Position numbers and translations under genes: made by a program
Origin: Vibrio hangzhouensis
GTDB lineage: Bacteria; Pseudomonadota; Gammaproteobacteria; Enterobacterales; Vibrionaceae
Direction of reading: 5' to 3'
Assembly: GCF_900107935.1 (NCBI RefSeq)
Contig: NZ_FNVG01000014.1
Span: 62,001 to 126,000, forward strand
DNA length: 64,000 nucleotides
Shown here: positions 1-9,028 of the stretch, in pieces
How positions within the stretch are numbered: the stretch's first letter is position 1
Layout of the letters: each line of letters opens with the position of its first letter
Notes under the pieces: generated by a model
Seen by the model: only the letters and a program-made list of their open reading frames with translations
What the model was told of the DNA's origin: nothing
Database searches by the model: none

Positions 1-278
1 CTACCCTTGATGACTCTGCTCAGCCGCTGGTAGCCATAGACGAGGCGGATAAAGCACAATGCACCGATTGCAAGACCTGCTATCAGCAGTTAGGTGAGCT
101 GTTTGAGAAAACCACCATAGTGGAGCATGGAGAAGCGAAAATTATCAGCCAGGTGATCCCGGGAGCATTGGACAAGGTCGCAGTAACTGACGAACTGGTG
201 CAACGTGCAGCGCGAATCGCCGATGAGTGTGATGCAGAAATCATCCACTTCCACGCACCTTCTTCGGTGGAGGTATAG
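1..278 (+). CDS. C-terminal fragment of an iron-sulfur oxidoreductase
   Basis: The open frame enters from the left edge (first full codon at base 3) and ends at TAG 276-278, leaving about 91 residues. A CTDCKTC cluster near residue 22 looks like a partial iron-sulfur binding site, and the tail is acidic and ends in HAPSSVEV. The next gene starts 2 bp downstream and has NfnB-like and ferredoxin-NADP reductase-like domains, so this is probably the end of a 2-oxoacid:ferredoxin oxidoreductase or similar redox enzyme passing electrons to that protein. The catalytic part lies outside the window, so the identity rests on context and the cysteine cluster only. Confidence 0.55.
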   Translation, partial: TLDDSAQPLVAIDEADKAQCTDCKTCYQQLGELFEKTTIVEHGEAKIISQVIPGALDKVAVTDELVQRAARIADECDAEIIHFHAPSSVEV

Positions 279-280
279 AT

Positions 281-3025
281 ATGGTCACAGCACTCACTCA
301 ATCTCAACGGGATTTGATGCTGAAGCGTATGGAACAAGACCCCCAGCGCTATCAACAAATGATCATCGAAGAGAGCATGCAACTGATTCAGAATACTCTG
401 AAACAAGGAAACCTGTCTGCGGAATTTACAGCCAAACTGTGGGAGCTACTGCTGGCAGAAAATGACCTTAGCGTTGCCTTGCAACGTTATCTCTGGCGTA
501 TCCCACTCAAACAAAAAAGGGCATTTGTCAAAGGACTGGACCAACACCTCTCAGAACGTTATCCGATGTTTAACGGACTTTCTGAAGGCTGGCCGGGCAA
601 AAACAATATTCCGCCATATGTGCGCCCCGCAGAAGAGCGCAGGAAAGATTTTGATCTAGTCAGCCAGGGCTACCTAGGCTACATGGGGCTCGGTTACTCA
701 TTGCGTGAAGTTGAGCTGTTCGTCTGGCTCGAAGTCCTGCGTGACAAGCAGTGTGAGGACAAACCTTGTGAAGTCGGTGTCCCAATGTGCGACCGCGACG
801 GCAATCCAGCAGCAGAAGCCGATGGGGGCTGTCCGGTTAAGATCCACATTCCAGAAGTGTTGAACTTGATGGGCGAAGGCCGTTTCAAAGCGGCATTTGA
901 GCTGATTCGTGACGCCAACCCACTGCCGAATGTCACCGGTCGGGTATGTCCTCAAGAGCTCCAGTGTCAGGGTGTGTGTACGCATAATGAGCGACCGATT
1001 GAGATTGGGCAACTGGAGTGGTTCCTACCCCAACGTGAGCGCGAGTTGTCTAATGGTGAACCACCGAAACCTGTAGCGTGTAATCCTTGGGTAGCAGCCA
1101 GCAAACCGCCGATTGCCATTGTCGGCTCAGGGCCATCTGGGTTAATTAATGCCTATCTACTCGCAAAAGCCGGTTACCCCGTGACCGTCTTTGAAGCGTT
1201 CCACGTACTCGGTGGTGTTCTGCGCTATGGTATCCCGGAGTTCCGCCTACCTAACCAATTGGTGGATGACGTAGTAGAAAAAATCAAAGCGCTCGGAGGC
1301 CGCTTTGTTACCAACTACATCGTCGGTAAGACCGCCACTCTGGCCGACCTTAAACGCGCCGGCTTTGTGAGAGTGTTTGTCGGAACTGGCGCGGGATTAC
1401 CACGCTTCATGAACGTTCCGGGTGAGCACCTGCTTAATATCATGTCAGCGAATGAGTTCTTAACTCGCGTCAACCTGATGCACGCCAACCTCCCCGATTA
1501 TGAAACCCCGATGCCAGAAATGGACAATAAGGAAGTGATGATCATCGGTGGCGGGAATACCGCGATGGACGCCGCACGAACCGCTCGTCGTCTTGGTGCC
1601 AACGTGACCATCGTCTACCGTCGAACCCAGCAAGAAATGCCCGCTCGTGTGGAAGAGCTGCATCATGCGCTGGAAGAAGGCATTATGCTCAAAGAGCTGC
1701 GCTCTCCCTGTCAGTTCAATGGGGATAAAAACCACCTACTGGCGACTGCCGATTTAGATATCATGGCGTTAGGTGAGCCCGATGCTTCAGGTCGTCGCAG
1801 ACCGCAGTCCACTGGGGAAACGGAGCTCATGAAGGTTGATTTCGCTATCATGGCGCTGGGTAATAGCTCCAACCCAATCGTCAAAGACGCCAACCCTGAT
1901 CTAAACACCTCAAAATGGGGTACTTTGCTGCTTAACAAAGGTTCACAAGAAACCTCGCTTGCTGGTGTTTACAGTGGAGGTGATGCCACTCGTGGCGGCT
2001 CAACGGCCATTAAGGCTGCGGGGGACGGTCAAGCGGCAGCTCGCGAAATCATGAGCACACTTGATTTCAACCTAAAAGAGGTTGAAGGGTTAGTTGCCCA
2101 GGCAAGCCACTATACTGAACTTGGGCAAATGCCGGCTAAAATCGTCAAACGTCGGCAAATTACCGACGAAATTGTCGAATTTACCATCAATGCTCCCCTT
2201 ATCGCTCGTTCTGCAAAACCCGGTCAGTTTGTGCGAGTTCTTGCCGATGAAAAAGGTGAGTTGATTCCGCTGACACTGGCTGATTGGGATACCGAAAAAG
2301 GCACGATTGAACTAGTGATTCAGGGTCTGGGCAGCAGCTCCAAGCTGATAAACCAGATGCAGGAAGGTGATATCTTTGAGGCCATTGCGGGACCATTGGG
2401 GCAGGCGAGCAAAGTGGTCATTCACCAAGACAATCATCGAGTGTACTTCACCGCAGGTGGTGTGGGTCTTCCGGCTGTTCACCCCATACTGCGCGCACAC
2501 CTCGAAATTGGTAACAAGGTCACGCTCATTTCAGGATTCCGGGGCGCAGCGCAGGCATTCTGGACTGAGCCTGGGGATAAGATCGAAACCCTGAAGGCTC
2601 AGTATCCGACGTTGCTGGAGGTCATTTATACCAGTAATGACGGTACGTTTGGTACGAAAGGCTTTGTCACCACTCCGCTTGAAGGACGCCTCGATGCACA
2701 CAAAGCAGGCCAAGGTGAACCTATGGCTGAAGTGATTACCATCGGGCCGCCGTTAATGATGCGTGCCGTCAGTGACCTGACGCTGGATTATAAGGTGGAA
2801 TGCGTGGCCAGTCTTAACTCCATCATGGTGGATGCTACCGGTATGTGCGGTGCGTGTATGGTCCCTGTAATGGAAGACGGAAAACTGATTCGTAAACATG
2901 CTTGTATCGATGGCCCAGAAATCAATAGTCATGTGATTGATTGGGACAAGTTCTTACCTAGGTTCAACCAATTTAAAGCTCAAGAGAAAAAAAGTCTAAT
3001 AGATCATCAGCTTATTGATAATTAA
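281..3025 (+). CDS. NfnB-NfnA-like fused flavoprotein (GltD-type NADPH domain plus ferredoxin reductase domain)
   Basis: The 914-residue protein combines two modules normally found as separate subunits. After about 110 unassigned residues comes a GltD-type module with cysteines CPQELQCQGVC near residue 225, an FAD site (IVGSGPSGL near 280) and an NADPH site (IIGGGNTAMDAA near 425). From about residue 610 follows a ferredoxin reductase/PyrK-like module with an FAD-binding PGQFVR and C-terminal cysteines MCGACM...HAC that fit a 2Fe-2S cluster. The order corresponds to NfnB then NfnA, as in NADH-dependent ferredoxin:NADP oxidoreductase or sulfide dehydrogenase SudAB. GGAGG at 269-273 lies 7 bases before the ATG, so it is probably co-translated with the upstream iron-sulfur gene. 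Databases often label such proteins glutamate synthase, but no glutaminase or large-subunit domain is present. Confidence 0.8.
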   Translation: MVTALTQSQRDLMLKRMEQDPQRYQQMIIEESMQLIQNTLKQGNLSAEFTAKLWELLLAENDLSVALQRYLWRIPLKQKRAFVKGLDQHLSERYPMFNGLSEGWPGKNNIPPYVRPAEERRKDFDLVSQGYLGYMGLGYSLREVELFVWLEVLRDKQCEDKPCEVGVPMCDRDGNPAAEADGGCPVKIHIPEVLNLMGEGRFKAAFELIRDANPLPNVTGRVCPQELQCQGVCTHNERPIEIGQLEWFLPQRERELSNGEPPKPVACNPWVAASKPPIAIVGSGPSGLINAYLLAKAGYPVTVFEAFHVLGGVLRYGIPEFRLPNQLVDDVVEKIKALGGRFVTNYIVGKTATLADLKRAGFVRVFVGTGAGLPRFMNVPGEHLLNIMSANEFLTRVNLMHANLPDYETPMPEMDNKEVMIIGGGNTAMDAARTARRLGANVTIVYRRTQQEMPARVEELHHALEEGIMLKELRSPCQFNGDKNHLLATADLDIMALGEPDASGRRRPQSTGETELMKVDFAIMALGNSSNPIVKDANPDLNTSKWGTLLLNKGSQETSLAGVYSGGDATRGGSTAIKAAGDGQAAAREIMSTLDFNLKEVEGLVAQASHYTELGQMPAKIVKRRQITDEIVEFTINAPLIARSAKPGQFVRVLADEKGELIPLTLADWDTEKGTIELVIQGLGSSSKLINQMQEGDIFEAIAGPLGQASKVVIHQDNHRVYFTAGGVGLPAVHPILRAHLEIGNKVTLISGFRGAAQAFWTEPGDKIETLKAQYPTLLEVIYTSNDGTFGTKGFVTTPLEGRLDAHKAGQGEPMAEVITIGPPLMMRAVSDLTLDYKVECVASLNSIMVDATGMCGACMVPVMEDGKLIRKHACIDGPEINSHVIDWDKFLPRFNQFKAQEKKSLIDHQLIDN

Positions 3026-3033
3026 CTCACTTT

Positions 3034-3059
3034 GGTACGGTTACTCCTGTAGCCGTACC
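3034..3059 (+). terminator. Probable terminator after the flavoprotein gene
   Basis: GGTACGG (3034-3040) pairs with CCGTACC (3053-3059). Four further inner pairs, one of them a G-U, leave a TCCT tetraloop. It lies 9 bases after the stop codon. The downstream T-tract is weak (TTGTCGATATTT), so termination efficiency is uncertain. Confidence 0.6.
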
Positions 3060-3482
3060 TTGTCGATATTTGAACTCAGATATATCTTCCAGTAATTCTT
3101 TACCGATGAGATATATCTAATCCTCTTATGAATCTGAGCTATAATGTAATTCAAACGTTACAAATGTTAAATAAAGCACTTACTCCAGACAAACGTTTAA
3201 AAGCAAATCAGGCAACAATATTTTGTCGCTCTAAAACACAGGAAACAGCGCGAACAGAGATTGTCATTAGAAAACTGCTCAAACCAAAGAAGCGAAAGCC
3301 GGTGTCATATTTTTGACATAAAAGCTTCACAAACTATAAATGAATGTCGTTTTTTTCATTATTATGTCATTTTTTCAACTAAAATAGTGCTAAGCGTTGC
3401 GTTTCACCGTCAGTTACTCGATTATCCCATTGCTGTTCGCAGAGAACTCTAGCGGCAGAGAGCTAGCTTAGTGGAGTAAGTC
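3060..3482. other. AT-rich gap with two copies of a 10-bp palindrome
   Basis: No convincing gene is seen. The perfect palindrome AGATATATCT occurs at 3078-3087 and again at 3109-3118, 31 bp apart, which is about three helical turns. The copies could bind a dimeric regulator or pair with each other as a hairpin. The rest is AT-rich leader and presumably holds the promoter of the gene at 3483. Confidence 0.4.
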
Positions 3483-4259
3483 ATGTACCAAATTGATTGC
3501 AGTAAAATCTGTACTGGCATAAGAGTTCAGTCTACATCAGACACATCCAGATTCGCTGAATTAGAATTCGTTTTTCAACCAATACAACATTCCACCACGG
3601 AAGATTTAGTTGCATATGAATTATTGTCAAAAGTATTGTCTCAAAGTGGTGATTGTTATGAAAATTCTGATTTTTTTGAAGATGTGGATAATGAACTTAT
3701 AAAGAAAATTGTAGTCGCACAAGTACAATTCATTAATAAAATGTTTACAGAGCAATCTCATCTAATATCGTTAAATATTACATTTGACTGCCTTTTGGAT
3801 AGTGAGTTCGTCGATAGTGTAATTGAACAATCATCGCGAACGATTGCATTTGAAGTAAATTCAACTACGTTTGAGTCTATGAACGACTGTGTGCTCCGTA
3901 ATTTGGCCAAGTTAAGAAGGGCCGGGCACCAATTGTGGTTGGATGATTTTTCAATCGAACACTCTACAGCCAGTAGTACTTTTGGGCACTTGGTCTGGGA
4001 TTCAATTAAAATAGATCGTTGCTACTTATTTGACAATGCGCTGTATCCTAATAAAATTTCTTCTGACATATTGAAGTTGAAACCACACACAAAGAATGGT
4101 GTGATTTTTGACGGAGTTGAGACTGAACTTCATTATCAATACCTCCGTCATAGTGAAATTAGTCTTCAAGGTTATTTGATTTCATACCCTCTAGATTGGC
4201 ATTCTATTGACAGGACCAAAACCGATAAAAAACAAGAGGTTGGTTGTGGATACTGGTAA
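3483..4259 (+). CDS. Divergent EAL-domain protein
   Basis: The 258-residue protein has the outline of an EAL (c-di-GMP phosphodiesterase) domain with no obvious membrane segment. FQPI is near residue 32. The signature EAL is changed to ELL (AYELLSK near 46). Asn in SLNIT, Glu in FEVN, both Asp of LDDFS, Lys of IKID, Glu of DGVE and Gln of LQGY are all kept, but the loop after DDF (normally GTGYSS) is replaced by SIEHSTASS. The domain could still bind or cleave c-di-GMP, or be a YdiV-like protein-binding variant; sequence alone does not decide. It overlaps the AraC-type gene downstream by 14 bp if that gene starts at GTG 4246. Base composition is clearly more AT-rich than the gene at 281-3025. 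Confidence 0.75.
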   Translation: MYQIDCSKICTGIRVQSTSDTSRFAELEFVFQPIQHSTTEDLVAYELLSKVLSQSGDCYENSDFFEDVDNELIKKIVVAQVQFINKMFTEQSHLISLNITFDCLLDSEFVDSVIEQSSRTIAFEVNSTTFESMNDCVLRNLAKLRRAGHQLWLDDFSIEHSTASSTFGHLVWDSIKIDRCYLFDNALYPNKISSDILKLKPHTKNGVIFDGVETELHYQYLRHSEISLQGYLISYPLDWHSIDRTKTDKKQEVGCGYW

Positions 4260-5094
4260 CCTTGGTGTAGGCTCAAAAAAAATCATTTTTAAGAAAAAAA
4301 AGATGTCGGTAGATATTTTATCTATTGGCCACAAATTTATTCGGTTACTTCATTGTGAAGGTCACATCTCGACGCATAGTACAAACAAACCTCTTACCCA
4401 TGGCGATTTAATATATATCCCATGCAACTCAAATTTCAACCTAAATTTAAAAGCCATTGAAGATAAACAGATAACTTTCGAAGTGGTTGAAATTGATAAA
4501 AGCACATTTACTAAGTTACTATCAAATTTCAGACCTGTAACGCCTTCATTGTCAACCCTCAATTCAACGGACAATAGGTGCAACTTGATTGAGTCTTATA
4601 ACATACAAATATTATTTCAATCTATAGTAAACCTAGGGCTAAGATATGACGACAACTTAAACACTATGATACAGTCCCTAACTTTAAGTCTGGTATGTGA
4701 GTTAGTGAGAGAAAACCTGACCTGCCCCGTATTAGACACTAGACAAAGCATAACAGATAAGATGGTTGAATTACTTGCATTGGATTTGAAGTCAAAATGG
4801 AAACTTAACGACGTAGCTTTAAGAATGAATATGTCTAGTTCAACATTGCACCGAAGGTTAAAAGATGAAGGTGTTGAATTTAGTCGAGTATTAAATTCAA
4901 CAAGATTGGAAATGGCGAGAAGAATGCTGACCTATAATTCTCAACCTATATCGCTTGTGTCAATTAACTGCGGCTTTGAAAGCCTTTCATACTTCAGTAC
5001 TCAGTTCAAAAAGAAATACAAATTAACTCCGAGAGAATACAGAAAATCGTTGATAGCTTCAAAATCAATTCAAAGCAATATCGACAATATATAA
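4246..5094 (+). CDS. AraC-family transcriptional regulator
   Basis: The 282-residue product has an unclassified N-terminal region and a C-terminal AraC double helix-turn-helix over about the last 100 residues. The pattern from KLNDVALRMNMSSSTLHRRLK through RLEMARRMLTYNSQPI to CGFESLSYFSTQFKKKYKLTPREYR is typical of the family, and the layout resembles the ToxT/Rns/GadX type. I place the start at GTG 4246 because AAGAGGT (4234-4240) is well spaced before it; ATG 4207 would add 13 residues and has no clear ribosome site. Overlap with the EAL gene suggests coupled translation and a common role in a c-di-GMP output circuit. The target genes are unknown. Confidence 0.85.
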   Translation: MDTGNLGVGSKKIIFKKKKMSVDILSIGHKFIRLLHCEGHISTHSTNKPLTHGDLIYIPCNSNFNLNLKAIEDKQITFEVVEIDKSTFTKLLSNFRPVTPSLSTLNSTDNRCNLIESYNIQILFQSIVNLGLRYDDNLNTMIQSLTLSLVCELVRENLTCPVLDTRQSITDKMVELLALDLKSKWKLNDVALRMNMSSSTLHRRLKDEGVEFSRVLNSTRLEMARRMLTYNSQPISLVSINCGFESLSYFSTQFKKKYKLTPREYRKSLIASKSIQSNIDNI

Positions 5095-5130
5095 CCCGCT
5101 TCTTCAACAACCCTATACGTGGGGATGACA

Positions 5131-6918
5131 ATGCATTCAAATAAAAACAACTTAATGTGTGTGGACGATATTTCCGAATCTGAAACGCTTGATAGCCTTA
5201 GCTTAATCACGGCCAATTCATTTTCATTAACAGGTGAGGTTCAAAACAACAAAAATCTCCTATTTGCAATCGTTCATCACAGTTCTAATGCTGTTGTTAT
5301 TACAGATACAAAAAGAAGAATACTGTATGCAAATAAGAAATTTGAAGATATAAGTGGTTATAAGTTAGAGGAAGTGCTTTGGCAAAACCCTAGAGTACTC
5401 AAGTCTAAAAAAACACCAAGAAGTACTTATCAAGACATGAACTCGTCACTTTCACAAGGAAAAGACTGGCACGGAGAATTCATTAATACGCACAAAGACG
5501 GAACAGAATACATTGAGAAAGCTACTATCACCATCATACGTGATAACTCTGGAAAATCACTGTACTACTTGGCAGAAAAAACCGATATTACTGCACTTAA
5601 AATCGCCCAAAAGGAAATCTATAGCTTGGCTTACTATGACACGCTAACTGGGCTTCCAAATCGAACCCATTTCGTAGAAAAGTTAAATGAAAAAATTGCC
5701 ACTATTGATGATAACTACGAAGTAAGATTCTCAGTGCTTTTTGCCGACCTGAATCGCTTTAAGACCATTAATGATACCTGTGGCCACCTCTCCGGAGATA
5801 TGGCACTACGAGAAGTTGCCCGCCGATTTAAAAGTGTCATAGGAGGGGAGGACATCTTAGCCCGAATAGGTGGTGATGAATTTATTTTAGTTCACGACCA
5901 TACTTCAGGAAGTTGCCCCAGTGAACTAGCAAGGAAACTGTCAGACAGCCTATTAGAACCATTATCTATTCATGGTAATGACCATCACGTAGGAGTGAGT
6001 ATAGGAAGTGCAAGCTATCCTGATGATGGAGTCACCCTTGAACAACTTTTGCAATTCGCGGACATTGCAATGTATGAAGCAAAATCTTCTAATCGCTTCT
6101 ACTATGCGTATAAGGATGCAACTGGATCACAGTCGCAACGCCAGTTTTACATTACTACTCGCATAGAAAAGGCTATCGATCGAAATGAATTGTATTTGGT
6201 TTACCAACCTAAGATCGACTTAAAAACGAAACAAATTATAGGAGCCGAAGCTCTGTTGCGTTGGCGCGAACCTGAACTTGGTGTAGTAAGTCCTGCTGAG
6301 TTTATTCCTATAGCCGAGCGATGTGGTTTTATGAACGATATTGGTTTTTGGGTGATCGAACAAGTATGCTGTCAGCTAAAAAAATGGCAAGAAAGTGGTG
6401 TTCACTTACCGGGAAGTTTGGCCGTGAATCTATCTATCCAGCAGCTAGATCACTCAGATTTCCTTCCCATCATTACAGCTATTTTAGATAGGTTTGACGT
6501 TTACCCAAAGCATATTGAGTTGGAAGTTACAGAGTCAATGCTTATGACCAATCCACAACAGACATCAGAAATGTTGGCGATGCTCGCAAAGTGTGGATTT
6601 ACTATTTCTATTGACGACTTTGGCACCGGATACTCTTCCTTAGCTTACTTAAAAGATATTAATGCTAGTGTCCTAAAAATCGACAAGTCATTTATCGAAG
6701 GCGTGAGTTCCAAAACAAATGCTAAGACAATCGTGGAGTCCATTGTACAAATGGCTCATAATTTGGGTATGACCGTTGTAGCAGAAGGCGTTGAAGACAA
6801 ATTACAAGTCAGCTTCCTGAAGGATATTGAATGTGATATTGCTCAGGGCTTCTTCTTTTCTAAGCCGATGAACGCTCAGAAATTTGAACGATATCTATCC
6901 AACTTAGAGAGTAAATGA
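5131..6918 (+). CDS. PAS-GGDEF-EAL c-di-GMP turnover protein
   Basis: About 595 residues. A PAS domain (roughly 45-155, FEDISGYKLEEVLW) is followed by GGDEF (about 165-325) with the intact motif ARIGGDEF and EAL (about 340-590) with AEALLRW, DDFGTGYSSLAYL, LKIDKSFI and AEGVE. Both catalytic motifs look intact, so both c-di-GMP synthesis and breakdown are possible. The residues before GGDEF (GGEDILARI) lack the RxxD inhibitory site. No membrane segments are seen, so the protein is probably cytoplasmic. Start 5131 is preferred because GTGGGG (5119-5124) sits 6 bases upstream; GTG 5119 and ATG 5125 are alternatives. It follows the AraC-type gene by 36 bp and probably belongs to the same unit. 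Confidence 0.9.
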   Translation: MHSNKNNLMCVDDISESETLDSLSLITANSFSLTGEVQNNKNLLFAIVHHSSNAVVITDTKRRILYANKKFEDISGYKLEEVLWQNPRVLKSKKTPRSTYQDMNSSLSQGKDWHGEFINTHKDGTEYIEKATITIIRDNSGKSLYYLAEKTDITALKIAQKEIYSLAYYDTLTGLPNRTHFVEKLNEKIATIDDNYEVRFSVLFADLNRFKTINDTCGHLSGDMALREVARRFKSVIGGEDILARIGGDEFILVHDHTSGSCPSELARKLSDSLLEPLSIHGNDHHVGVSIGSASYPDDGVTLEQLLQFADIAMYEAKSSNRFYYAYKDATGSQSQRQFYITTRIEKAIDRNELYLVYQPKIDLKTKQIIGAEALLRWREPELGVVSPAEFIPIAERCGFMNDIGFWVIEQVCCQLKKWQESGVHLPGSLAVNLSIQQLDHSDFLPIITAILDRFDVYPKHIELEVTESMLMTNPQQTSEMLAMLAKCGFTISIDDFGTGYSSLAYLKDINASVLKIDKSFIEGVSSKTNAKTIVESIVQMAHNLGMTVVAEGVEDKLQVSFLKDIECDIAQGFFFSKPMNAQKFERYLSNLESK

Positions 6919-6939
6919 TTGTCTACCTTCGTTATAAAG

Positions 6940-7650
6940 TCATAGCTCGTAACTGATAGACATACCCAACCTATTATTATTGCCATAGTCGTCTTCCGAT
7001 ATCGCACCGAAAAAGTTGAACGAAGCATGAACGTTGATTTTGTAACTCATTCCCATTCCACCCCAATAACCTCGATAGTTGTCTGAACCGGCTGAGCCAC
7101 CCGCGAAGCCTAGGACACTCCAATCCGAGTTTTCTATAGGTCGAATACCAAACATTCCCAAGTAACCGCCGTGACTTTGGCTTCGCATTAGTACGTACTC
7201 GTTATCGACCTCTTCTGAAGGCACCGCCATTTTTCCATCGTTATAGCTATAACCTGCCATGGGAAATAACATCCACCCTGCTGGGGAAATATCGAAGTAA
7301 CTTAGCGGAACATAGGTGCCAATACTGTAGTTATTACGGTAGCTGTCATTGTCATAATCAGTACGGCTAAAGTTGAAGTTTACGATCCCTAAATCAAACA
7401 ACCATGAGCCACCTAAGCGCCATTCTCCGGTTTCGTTGTATCGTGCGTTGATCATCCTCGCTTCATCAAGGCCGATTGAGCCCGATACAAACGCAGAGTC
7501 TGAATAGCCTGCCCCTAATTTGGTGACGATCTTGGTTGGATCTTCATGATGCTTTTCTTTGGCCGAGACTCCCGTTACCACCAACAACCCCATAACCGTC
7601 ACAAAGCCAAAAGCTCTGACAACCGATGAAAACAGACCATTCTTTTTCAT
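6940..7650 (-). CDS. Secreted beta-barrel-like outer membrane protein, function unknown
   Basis: The 236-residue protein starts with MKKNG, has a hydrophobic signal stretch (VVRAFGFVTVMGLLVVTGVSA) and a likely signal peptidase cut after VSA near residue 30. The rest alternates polar and aromatic residues in beta-strand style (LFDLGIVNFNFSRTDYD, GWMLFPMAGYSY) and ends in a short strand (LGMSISYEL). Nothing identifies a substrate. It is convergent with the PAS-GGDEF-EAL gene and lies downstream of the FadL-family gene on the same strand, separated by a strong terminator, so it probably has its own promoter just upstream. Confidence 0.6.
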   Translation of the reverse strand: MKKNGLFSSVVRAFGFVTVMGLLVVTGVSAKEKHHEDPTKIVTKLGAGYSDSAFVSGSIGLDEARMINARYNETGEWRLGGSWLFDLGIVNFNFSRTDYDNDSYRNNYSIGTYVPLSYFDISPAGWMLFPMAGYSYNDGKMAVPSEEVDNEYVLMRSQSHGGYLGMFGIRPIENSDWSVLGFAGGSAGSDNYRGYWGGMGMSYKINVHASFNFFGAISEDDYGNNNRLGMSISYEL

Positions 7651-7669
7651 TACGCTTTCTTTCTAATTA

Positions 7670-7703
7670 AAAAACAAAAATGCCCCTCACAACTGTGAGA
7701 GGC
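7670..7703 (-). terminator. Intrinsic terminator of the FadL-family gene
   Basis: Read on the minus strand, a 9-bp stem (7695-7703 with 7682-7690, one mismatch) and a 4-base loop are followed by a T-rich tract complementary to 7670-7681. It lies directly after the stop codon at 7727 and separates the FadL-family gene from the next outer-membrane gene. Confidence 0.85.
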
Positions 7704-7726
7704 CAGCTTTCGGTGAAGCTACTCAG

Positions 7727-8869
7727 TTAGTAGGCGTAACTGATACTTAGGACATGAATACGGTTGGTATCGACACTGCCGGTAAAATAAGGAACCGTAT
7801 CTCCAGGGCCAGTGTAGGTGACATCTTGAGTGCCCATATTGCGGTATTGATATGCGATACCGATTCGATGGCCATTTGAACGCTCTTTTTCTGCACCAAG
7901 ACCTAATGACCAGTTTGCTCCGATAGGTAGCGCAGGGGTCATTTTGTCAGTGTCATACATTTTCGAGTCGTAACGGATACCGCCCTGGTAGGTCCAATCA
8001 TGTTGAGAATACGCGAGCGCTGTACCCAAGCTATAAACGTTGTTTGCGGCATCATCAAATTGTGACCAGAACTCAACCCCCGTCATCGCTTTGAAGGTCA
8101 ACTCGTCTGAGATTTTATGCTGAAGACCTAAGTCTAAACGGGATGGCCAAGTTAGATCTTGCTCAATCGGTACGATGTCATTTCCATTAATGGAGACATC
8201 TATATCAGCAGAGTCATGCTTAATACGATGTTTATAGTTAGCAGATAGATAGGTCGATTCAGAAAGATCATACATTGCTGAAAGCATAAAACTTAACGCA
8301 GTAGAGCTTCCAGAAGCATCAATATTGGTAGCATTACCGGTCTCAAAAGATGTCATGAGATGCTGGACAACAACCGCACCACCCAACGACAACTTTTCAT
8401 TTGCTTGATAAGCAGCTGCCAACTGAAGGTTGAGTGCTTCCTGTGATATAGAATCAACAATACCACCGCCAACCAATCCTTCGTCGTACTCCATCCCAAG
8501 ACCACCATCACCATGTAACGACGCACCCAACACCCAACTATCATTCACACGCTGCGCATAGGCCAGGCTTGGTACCAAAGAACGTGTTTTACCACTGGTC
8601 GAAAGATTGGTATCGCCTGGACCTTTGCCATTGTGTTCTGTATGAGCATCCAAATATTGAACACCAATAGAAAAGCTGTTGTCATCAATAGCAGTCAAGC
8701 CTGCCGGACTGGTGATGGCCGCACTGGCGTCTGTACGATTGGAGGCATTACCCACCCCTGCAGAAGACACACTGTCGAACGTGGCAATTTCATGTAGAAC
8801 AATGCCACCAGCAAAAGAAGAAGAGGAAAATGCAGCAAGCAGCAACGCTGCCAAAGGGGTCTTTTTCAT
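7727..8869 (-). CDS. FadL/TodX-family outer membrane transporter
   Basis: The 380-residue protein has a signal peptide cut near residue 20 (SSSSFA/GG). The N-terminal plug region (SSAGVGNASNRTDASAAITSPAGL) matches the OmpP1/FadL/TodX family, and the remainder is beta-barrel-like, ending in a C-terminal aromatic strand (RIHVLSISYAY). Family members pass hydrophobic compounds such as long-chain fatty acids or aromatic hydrocarbons across the outer membrane; the substrate here cannot be told. It is shorter than E. coli FadL (about 420 mature residues). A 17-bp palindrome shared with two nearby promoters is centred 64 bases upstream of the start, suggesting control by the Crp/Fnr-type protein encoded at 10095. 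Confidence 0.85.
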   Translation of the reverse strand: MKKTPLAALLLAAFSSSSFAGGIVLHEIATFDSVSSAGVGNASNRTDASAAITSPAGLTAIDDNSFSIGVQYLDAHTEHNGKGPGDTNLSTSGKTRSLVPSLAYAQRVNDSWVLGASLHGDGGLGMEYDEGLVGGGIVDSISQEALNLQLAAAYQANEKLSLGGAVVVQHLMTSFETGNATNIDASGSSTALSFMLSAMYDLSESTYLSANYKHRIKHDSADIDVSINGNDIVPIEQDLTWPSRLDLGLQHKISDELTFKAMTGVEFWSQFDDAANNVYSLGTALAYSQHDWTYQGGIRYDSKMYDTDKMTPALPIGANWSLGLGAEKERSNGHRIGIAYQYRNMGTQDVTYTGPGDTVPYFTGSVDTNRIHVLSISYAY

Positions 8870-8924
8870 GGTAAGGAACTCATTATTTACAGTGAGGCCA
8901 TTGTAATGAAATGATTATTCACCA

Positions 8925-8941
8925 TTGCACTGCGAGTGCAT
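8925..8941. promoter_or_regulatory. Candidate operator TTGCACT-N3-AGTGCAT, copy 1
   Basis: TTGCACT (8925-8931), spacer GCG and AGTGCAT (8935-8941) form a 17-bp near-perfect palindrome 56-72 bases upstream of the FadL-family start codon. The same arms recur at 9872 and 10877 and nowhere else that I could find in the window. The regulator is inferred, not shown. Confidence 0.7.
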
Positions 8942-9028
8942 CCCTTCCCTGTTGCTGATATTCGCTGGCGATAATGTCAGGCAAGTCAACTTCAGGCACA
9001 CCTCACGCATCGGGGTGCGCCATAAAAG

